45,000 bases of DNA, taken from Stutzerimonas stutzeri (lineage in GTDB: Bacteria > Pseudomonadota > Gammaproteobacteria > Pseudomonadales > Pseudomonadaceae). Under the pieces are notes generated by a model, which was given only the letters and a program-made list of their open reading frames with translations, was not told the origin of the DNA and made no database searches. Location of the stretch: NCBI RefSeq assembly GCF_009789555.1, contig NZ_CP046902.1:1-45000 (forward strand), in the 5' to 3' direction. The stretch's first letter is position 1; each line of letters begins with the position of its first letter. A program made the translations under genes and the position numbers. Below are positions 40,025-45,000 of this stretch, piece by piece.

Positions 40025-40050
40025 TCAGGCCGACTATTATGCCGGCCTGA
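40025..40050 (-). terminator. Terminator-like hairpin after tufB
   Basis: A stem of up to 10 pairs (40025-40034 with 40041-40050, one G-T) with a 6-base loop and a poor T-tract (CTCTTGTT). It lies between tufB and tRNA-Trp, so it may serve partial termination or processing. Confidence 0.45.
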
Positions 40051-40068
40051 GCGGAACAGATCAATCGA

Positions 40069-41262
40069 TTATTCGATGATCTTGGCAACCACGCCAGCGC
40101 CAACGGTACGACCACCTTCGCGAATCGCGAAGCGCAGGCCGTCTTCCATAGCGATCGGAGCGATCAGGGTGACAACCATCTTGATGTTGTCGCCCGGCAT
40201 GACCATCTCGACGCCTTCCGGCAGCTCGCAGTTACCAGTCACGTCAGTCGTACGGAAGTAGAACTGCGGACGGTAGCCTTTGAAGAACGGCGTGTGACGA
40301 CCGCCTTCTTCCTTGCTCAGTACGTAGACTTCGCCTTCGAACTTGGTGTGCGGCTTGATGGTGCCCGGCTTGGCCAGAACCTGGCCACGCTCGACGTCAT
40401 CACGCTTGGTACCGCGCAGCAGCACGCCAACGTTCTCACCAGCACGACCTTCGTCGAGCAGCTTGCGGAACATTTCAACGCCGGTGCAGGTGGTCTTGGT
40501 CGTGGCACGGATACCGACGATCTCGATTTCTTCCTGAACCTTGACGATGCCGCGCTCGACACGACCGGTCACTACGGTACCGCGGCCGGAGATCGAGAAC
40601 ACGTCTTCGATCGGCATCAGGAACGGCTTGTCGATGGCACGCTCGGGCTCCGGAATGTAGCTGTCCAGAGTCTCGACCAGCTTGCGCACGGCCGATACGC
40701 CCATCTCGTTGTCGTCCTGGCCGTTCAGAGCCATCAGAGCCGAACCGATGATGATCGGCGTGTCGTCACCCGGGAAGTCGTAGGTCGACAGCAGGTCACG
40801 CACTTCCATCTCGACCAGTTCCAGCAGCTCGGCGTCGTCCACCATGTCTGCCTTGTTCAGGAAGACAACAATGTAAGGAACGCCAACCTGGCGGGACAGC
40901 AGGATGTGCTCACGCGTCTGCGGCATCGGGCCGTCAGCTGCCGAGCAAACCAGGATCGCGCCGTCCATCTGCGCAGCACCGGTGATCATGTTCTTCACAT
41001 AGTCAGCGTGACCTGGGCAGTCAACGTGGGCGTAGTGACGGATCGAGGAATCGTATTCAACGTGGGAGGTGTTGATGGTGATACCACGAGCCTTCTCTTC
41101 CGGCGCGTTGTCGATCTGCGAGAAATCACGCGCAGAGCCGCCCCATGTCTCAGCACAGACCTTGGTCAGCGCTGCGGTGAGCGTGGTCTTGCCATGGTCA
41201 ACGTGACCAATGGTGCCGACGTTCAGGTGCGGTTTGTTACGTTCGAATTTTTCTTTAGCCAT
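40069..41262 (-). CDS. tufB: Elongation factor Tu, copy B
   Basis: 397 residues, predicted protein identical to tufA, with the same GTPase motifs. Start taken at ATG 41262; the frame is open 48 codons further, into tRNA-Thr, which cannot be coding. GGGAG lies about 9 bases upstream. It sits in a tRNA-Tyr/Gly/Thr-tufB unit, an arrangement also known from E. coli. Linking EF-Tu to tRNA transcription fits its role as the carrier of aminoacyl-tRNA. Confidence 0.98.
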   Translation of the reverse strand: MAKEKFERNKPHLNVGTIGHVDHGKTTLTAALTKVCAETWGGSARDFSQIDNAPEEKARGITINTSHVEYDSSIRHYAHVDCPGHADYVKNMITGAAQMDGAILVCSAADGPMPQTREHILLSRQVGVPYIVVFLNKADMVDDAELLELVEMEVRDLLSTYDFPGDDTPIIIGSALMALNGQDDNEMGVSAVRKLVETLDSYIPEPERAIDKPFLMPIEDVFSISGRGTVVTGRVERGIVKVQEEIEIVGIRATTKTTCTGVEMFRKLLDEGRAGENVGVLLRGTKRDDVERGQVLAKPGTIKPHTKFEGEVYVLSKEEGGRHTPFFKGYRPQFYFRTTDVTGNCELPEGVEMVMPGDNIKMVVTLIAPIAMEDGLRFAIREGGRTVGAGVVAKIIE

Positions 41263-41305
41263 CGAGACCGTCTCCCATCGTTGAATTGAGCTAGTCACGC
41301 CACCA

Positions 41306-41340
41306 TTAAAACAAAGGCAGATATATACATATCTGCCTTT
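41306..41340 (-). terminator. Attenuator-like hairpin between tRNA-Thr and tufB
   Basis: A perfect 12-base stem (41313-41324 with 41329-41340), a 4-base loop and GTTTTAA downstream on the minus strand, only 5 bases after the tRNA-Thr CCA end. It may reduce read-through into tufB or mark the tRNA processing site. Confidence 0.55.
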
Positions 41341-41345
41341 GAGGT

Positions 41346-41421
41346 TGGAGCTCATGAGCGGATTTGAACCGCTGACCTCACCCTTACCAAGGGTGTGCTC
41401 TACCAACTGAGCTACATGAGC
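41346..41421 (-). tRNA. thrT: tRNA-Thr (anticodon GGT)
   Basis: 76 bases with encoded CCA. The acceptor stem GCTCATG pairs with CATGAGC, the D arm GCTCAGTTGGTAGAGC and T arm GGTTCAAATCC are standard, and the anticodon loop TTGGTAA reads GGT (41386-41388). Confidence 0.96.
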
Positions 41422-41449
41422 AAATCTTGTCGCGCAAACACTCGAAACC

Positions 41450-41523
<74 letters not shown>

Positions 41524-41548
41524 GTTAGCCTAGGCCTACGCTTAAATC

Positions 41549-41633
<85 letters not shown>

Positions 41634-41646
41634 AGAACGAGGCGGC

Positions 41647-41675
41647 ATTTTCATTGCCAACCTCCTGACTGTCAA
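41647..41675 (-). promoter_or_regulatory. Promoter of the tRNA-tufB-secE-nusG unit
   Basis: On the minus strand, TTGACA (41670-41675, perfect), a 17-base spacer, then GAAAAT (41647-41652), followed by the GC-rich discriminator GCCGCC. Such discriminators are common at growth-rate-controlled stable-RNA promoters. The expected start is 5-10 bases before tRNA-Tyr. Confidence 0.7.
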
Positions 41676-41773
41676 GCATTTTCTCATTAAAAACCTGAGG
41701 TTAGCTTCGTTGACAGTCCCCAGTAGCAGCCCGTTTGAGGGCCAGCTGCTGAGCGGGCGCCATTCTATGTAAA

Positions 41774-42439
41774 CTAATGCGAAGTTGCAATGCTTGAGCA
41801 GGGCATTTGTCGATGTTCAAGCGCGGGGAAATCCCGCGTGAGCTCGGCGAGCAGCGAGTCACTCAGCAGATGCTGTCCAGTCTCGGATATCCGCACCCAG
41901 TAGCGGCGATGCGTTCTCGGCAATTCACGAATCATTGCCGTGTAGTCAACACCTTGTAGACGACTCACAACGCTTTGCGCCGAATCCTTGCGTGAAAATA
42001 TCCCGAGCGATATTCCGTTGGACAGATCGCCAACGGTGATTATGTAGCTATCGATATTGCGTGATTGCAGCTCGCGCAGCTGACGCAACGATGCCTGCCG
42101 GGACACAAGGGGAGGCAAATACACCCAGTAGTCGACACCTGCGGCTTCATCGACAGGCACAACCTTGGAATCTATATCCAGGCTGAGCAAACGCTGTTCG
42201 ATAGCCAGGGCAATCGACTCTTCGTCGAACCCTCCTACTAAAAGGCAGGCGCTGTTCGAGGCCGGTGCGGATGAACTGCGAGGCGCTAGGTCGTTCGTCT
42301 CACTGAGCAGCTTGATATCAGCCTCCGAAACAGAAGTGCTCAGCTGTGCGTCGCCACTGTCGACCGTAGGAGCTCGGTTTAGGTGATACAGGTAGAACAT
42401 CGAGTTCAGTATCACGAGAAGCAATAAAAGCCAGCGCAT
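41774..42439 (-). CDS. Membrane-anchored SPOR-domain protein
   Basis: 221 residues from ATG 42439, with GAGG 6 bases upstream; the frame is open 20 codons further but overlaps coaX. Residues 2-20 form one membrane segment near the N-terminus, then a Ser/Ala-rich linker. A SPOR-like domain follows (about 104-165: YWVYLPPL, LQSRNIDSYIITVGDLSNGI, SLGIFSRKDSAQ). SPOR domains bind denuded septal peptidoglycan, so a cell-envelope or division role is possible, not shown. It lies 11 bases after coaX; P. aeruginosa has the same birA-coaX-SPOR order. Confidence 0.85.
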   Translation of the reverse strand: MRWLLLLLVILNSMFYLYHLNRAPTVDSGDAQLSTSVSEADIKLLSETNDLAPRSSSAPASNSACLLVGGFDEESIALAIEQRLLSLDIDSKVVPVDEAAGVDYWVYLPPLVSRQASLRQLRELQSRNIDSYIITVGDLSNGISLGIFSRKDSAQSVVSRLQGVDYTAMIRELPRTHRRYWVRISETGQHLLSDSLLAELTRDFPALEHRQMPCSSIATSH

Positions 42440-42450
42440 CGATACCTCTA

Positions 42451-43191
42451 TTAAGGACAGGCTATCGCCAGGCCTCTGAAAACCAGATCCGGCACGCATC
42501 TTACCGAGCGTAGATCTGCAGCCAATGCGGCATCTCCGCCCGTAACATAGACGGTAAAGTCATCGCCCAGCACACCTTTCGCGCTAGTGATCTGACTGGA
42601 GACATAACTACGCACCATGACCAGACAACCCCGCTCGACGGCCTCGGCGGTGCTCCTGCCCGGAGATAAATCACCCAGCGCGAGCGCCGCTTCCGCAGCG
42701 TCGTACTGGATACGACGGGTATGCGTGAGCAGCTGCCCTCGCAAGAGCGCAGTGCCCGGCGCGATGTAACCGCCGAGATGCGCGCCATTAGCGGCTACCA
42801 GATCGACTGTAATAGCCGTACCGAGATCGATGACCAGGCAAGCGCCGCGGCACATGTCATGGGCTGCAAGAATAGCCAACCAGCGATCAAGCCCCAGTCG
42901 CAGGGGATCACGATAGCCGTTCACGACGCCCGCCGCGCGCTCGACCGGGGTAACTCTGCTGACGTTCACTTTCAACGACTCGGAGAGCACACCCATAATG
43001 GCTGTGGTTTCGACGTCGTTTCTAACGCTGACGAGCCGACAACGGGTGATTTCTCCGATGTTTCGATCAAGCAGATCCCGAACGATATCGATCGCCTGGG
43101 TGGCGATACCGTCTGTTATGAGAGCGCCGCTGGCAGCAGAGATTACCCGCCATTTGACGAAGCTGTTACCGCAATCAAGCTCAAGAATCAT
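42451..43191 (-). CDS. coaX: Type III pantothenate kinase
   Basis: 246 residues. It catalyses the first step of coenzyme A synthesis, ATP plus pantothenate to phosphopantothenate. ASKHA-fold motifs: D6-CGNS-F and K13 at the start, GLDR (100-103), and D122-LGTA with ITVD after it; YVTGGDAA is near the end. Type III enzymes are not feedback-inhibited by CoA and need a monovalent cation. The start overlaps the birA stop by 11 bases, so expression is probably coupled. Confidence 0.96.
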   Translation of the reverse strand: MILELDCGNSFVKWRVISAASGALITDGIATQAIDIVRDLLDRNIGEITRCRLVSVRNDVETTAIMGVLSESLKVNVSRVTPVERAAGVVNGYRDPLRLGLDRWLAILAAHDMCRGACLVIDLGTAITVDLVAANGAHLGGYIAPGTALLRGQLLTHTRRIQYDAAEAALALGDLSPGRSTAEAVERGCLVMVRSYVSSQITSAKGVLGDDFTVYVTGGDAALAADLRSVRCVPDLVFRGLAIACP

Positions 43192-44146
43192 GATCGAGCC
43201 TCAAGCTTAGTTCTCCGCCACTAAAGCGCTGTTCGCCTTGACCATCAACCAGCAGCCTCAGAGCACCCTGCTCGTCTATTCCAACCATCGTCCCTTTGAC
43301 CTGCCGCGTGCCCGTACTCAAGGTGCAGCGCTTGCCCTGCCAGATGTTGTTTGCCTCCCATTCGGCACGCAGCGACGAAAATCCCTCACGGGCGTGCCTA
43401 CCCAGATATTGATGCAAGGATTCGCTGACAAAGACCGCCAGCTCGTTTCGATCCGCAACGGCACCCACCTCGCCTCTTACCGAGGCCCAGGGCTGACCAA
43501 CATCTACCGAATCGGGGCCCATGTTCACATTGATTCCAATGCCGACGATAACGTGACACACATCGGCCGGATCCCCGGTCAGCTCCAACAGAATCCCAGC
43601 TATTTTCCTGCCGCCTGCATAGACATCGTTAGGCCATTTAAGCCCAGCCCCCCCTACCCCTGCGCGACGCAGCGCATGAAGGACGGCCAAACCTACGACA
43701 AGGCTCAAGCCGGATAGCCCCTGAGGGCCGTTCGCAACCTTAAGCGCCAAAGTGTAATAAAGGTTCTGCGCGTAGGGGCTCGCCCAGACCCTCCCCCGAC
43801 GACCTCGGCCACCGGTTTGCCCCTCGGCCAAGACCACGAAAGGGGTAGCAGCGCCTGACTGCAGCAGCCTCAATGCCTCGGCATTGGTCGAGTCCAACGA
43901 GTCCCGGAAGTAAAGCTGCCAGCCGAAGCGTCGCAACGCAACAGAGCAGGCCTCCTGACTCAACAGCGAGAGCGGCTCGGCTAGACGATAGCCTTTCCCT
44001 GGTACCTTGAAGAACGCAATGCCGTACTCGGCCTCAAGTCGCTGCAAGCATTTCCATACAGCACTCCGACTTACGCCCAGAGCAGCCCCCAGCTCTTCGC
44101 CAGAATGAAAACGACCGTCACCCAGTAGCCGTAGCAAGTCACTCAT
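43181..44146 (-). CDS. birA: Bifunctional biotin ligase / biotin operon repressor
   Basis: 321 residues. The N-terminal winged helix-turn-helix (about 1-60, SGEELGAALGVSRSAVWKCL) makes it a group II enzyme that can repress biotin genes. The ligase domain has the adenylate-binding GRGRRGRVW (113-121), KWPND (170-174) and K181 in RKIAGILLE. An SH3-like domain follows. It biotinylates the acetyl-CoA carboxylase carrier protein. AGGGG lies about 6 bases before ATG 44146. It is the first gene of birA-coaX-SPOR; a lone TATGAT at 44173-44178 is a possible -10. Confidence 0.96.
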   Translation of the reverse strand: MSDLLRLLGDGRFHSGEELGAALGVSRSAVWKCLQRLEAEYGIAFFKVPGKGYRLAEPLSLLSQEACSVALRRFGWQLYFRDSLDSTNAEALRLLQSGAATPFVVLAEGQTGGRGRRGRVWASPYAQNLYYTLALKVANGPQGLSGLSLVVGLAVLHALRRAGVGGAGLKWPNDVYAGGRKIAGILLELTGDPADVCHVIVGIGINVNMGPDSVDVGQPWASVRGEVGAVADRNELAVFVSESLHQYLGRHAREGFSSLRAEWEANNIWQGKRCTLSTGTRQVKGTMVGIDEQGALRLLVDGQGEQRFSGGELSLRLDHDS

Positions 44147-44213
44147 AAGATCCCCTAACCAACAAGCCAGGCATCATAACGGCAGATCCAAAGCCCAGCG
44201 AGTTTTCCGTCGC

Positions 44214-44256
44214 GCAAAGACAAACCCCCGGACCTCTTTCGAGGACCGGGGGTTTG
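44214..44256 (-). terminator. Terminator of the rRNA operon
   Basis: On the minus strand, an 11-base GC-rich stem (44221-44231 with 44246-44256), continued by four inner pairs around a GAAA loop across a single mismatch, followed by TCTTTG. It lies just after 5S rRNA and separates the rRNA operon from birA. Confidence 0.93.
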
Positions 44257-44263
44257 GGATTTA

Positions 44264-44382
44264 AGCTTGACGATGACCTACTCTCACATGGGGAGACCCC
44301 ACACTACCATCGGCGATGCGTCGTTTCACTTCTGAGTTCGGGATGGGATCAGGTGGTTCCAACGCTCTATGGTCGTCAAGCA
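44264..44382 (-). rRNA. rrf: 5S ribosomal RNA
   Basis: About 119 bases. The ends GCTTGACG and CGTCAAGC pair as 5S helix I. The interior has the Pseudomonas 5S blocks CATAGAGCGTTGGAACCACC and CCGAACTCAGAAGTGAAACG. Ends are accurate to a few bases. Confidence 0.97.
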
Positions 44383-44535
44383 ATTCGGTTGGGGACTCGG
44401 TGTTCAGTCGCGCCCCCTAATCAGGTATGTGATGGTGTCGCTGTTTCGGTATCGCTTGCGAGCGATGCGTCTTTTCGGTTTGTTTGTCGACTTCAACCGT
44501 CTGACACGCAAACATCAAATTGTTTGGGTGTTATA
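44383..44535 (-). other. 23S-5S transcribed spacer
   Basis: A 153-base spacer between the 3' end of 23S and 5S. I see no tRNA in it. It should carry RNase III/E processing sites, which I cannot place. Confidence 0.8.

Positions 44536-45000
<465 letters not shown>

Noticed and set aside
40069..41406. tufB with a 48-residue N-terminal extension
   Set aside because: The extension would run through the attenuator hairpin and into tRNA-Thr. EF-Tu starts at ATG 41262, as in tufA.

Overview
The window is core chromosome of a gammaproteobacterium of the Pseudomonas lineage. Gene content and order match what I know of Pseudomonas around uvrA-rplQ and rpoC-tufB-birA, and the protein sequences are Pseudomonas-like. 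The stutzeri group (Stutzerimonas) is my best guess, but that is inference. GC is high, there are no insertion sequences, phage genes or CRISPR repeats, and no gene-free stretch exceeds 300 bases.

Layout. Positions 1-1.1 kb: a partial DUF3450 gene (minus) with a Fur-box-like promoter, divergent from an ompW-type porin (plus). Positions 1.2-3.5 kb (minus): ssb, an RmlD-like protein that has lost the usual catalytic Tyr/Lys, and an overlapping NAD-dependent epimerase. Positions 3.65-8.0 kb: a YajR-type MFS exporter (minus) divergent from uvrA (plus). Positions 8.1-9.6 kb: a clade-3 haem catalase (minus).

From 9.7 kb to the right edge everything is on the minus strand. Read in transcription order (right to left): the 3' end of an rRNA operon (23S, 5S, strong terminator); birA-coaX-SPOR protein; tRNA-Tyr/Gly/Thr-tufB-tRNA-Trp-secE-nusG; rplK-rplA-rplJ-rplL-rpoB-rpoC; the str operon rpsL-rpsG-fusA-tufA; then the S10, spc and alpha clusters rpsJ to rplQ without a missing gene. 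This block supplies most of the ribosome, RNA polymerase core subunits alpha, beta and beta', two EF-Tu copies, EF-G and the SecY/SecE channel.

Regulation visible in the DNA. Several junctions inside this block carry a hairpin, usually with a T-tract, followed at once by a sigma70-like promoter with a 17-base spacer: tufA|rpsJ, rpoC|rpsL, rpsN|rpsH, rpmJ|rpsM and, more weakly, nusG|rplK. A terminator-like hairpin also lies between rplL and rpoB. The rpsN|rpsH gap is the most elaborate: hairpin, promoter, second hairpin, then a short hairpin with a T7 tract just before the rpsH ribosome binding site.

I found no clearly new multi-gene system. The most interesting leads are the rpsH leader, the RmlD-like protein with a degenerate active site, the putative OxyR-type promoter of the catalase, and the near-identical tuf pair with its differences concentrated at one end.
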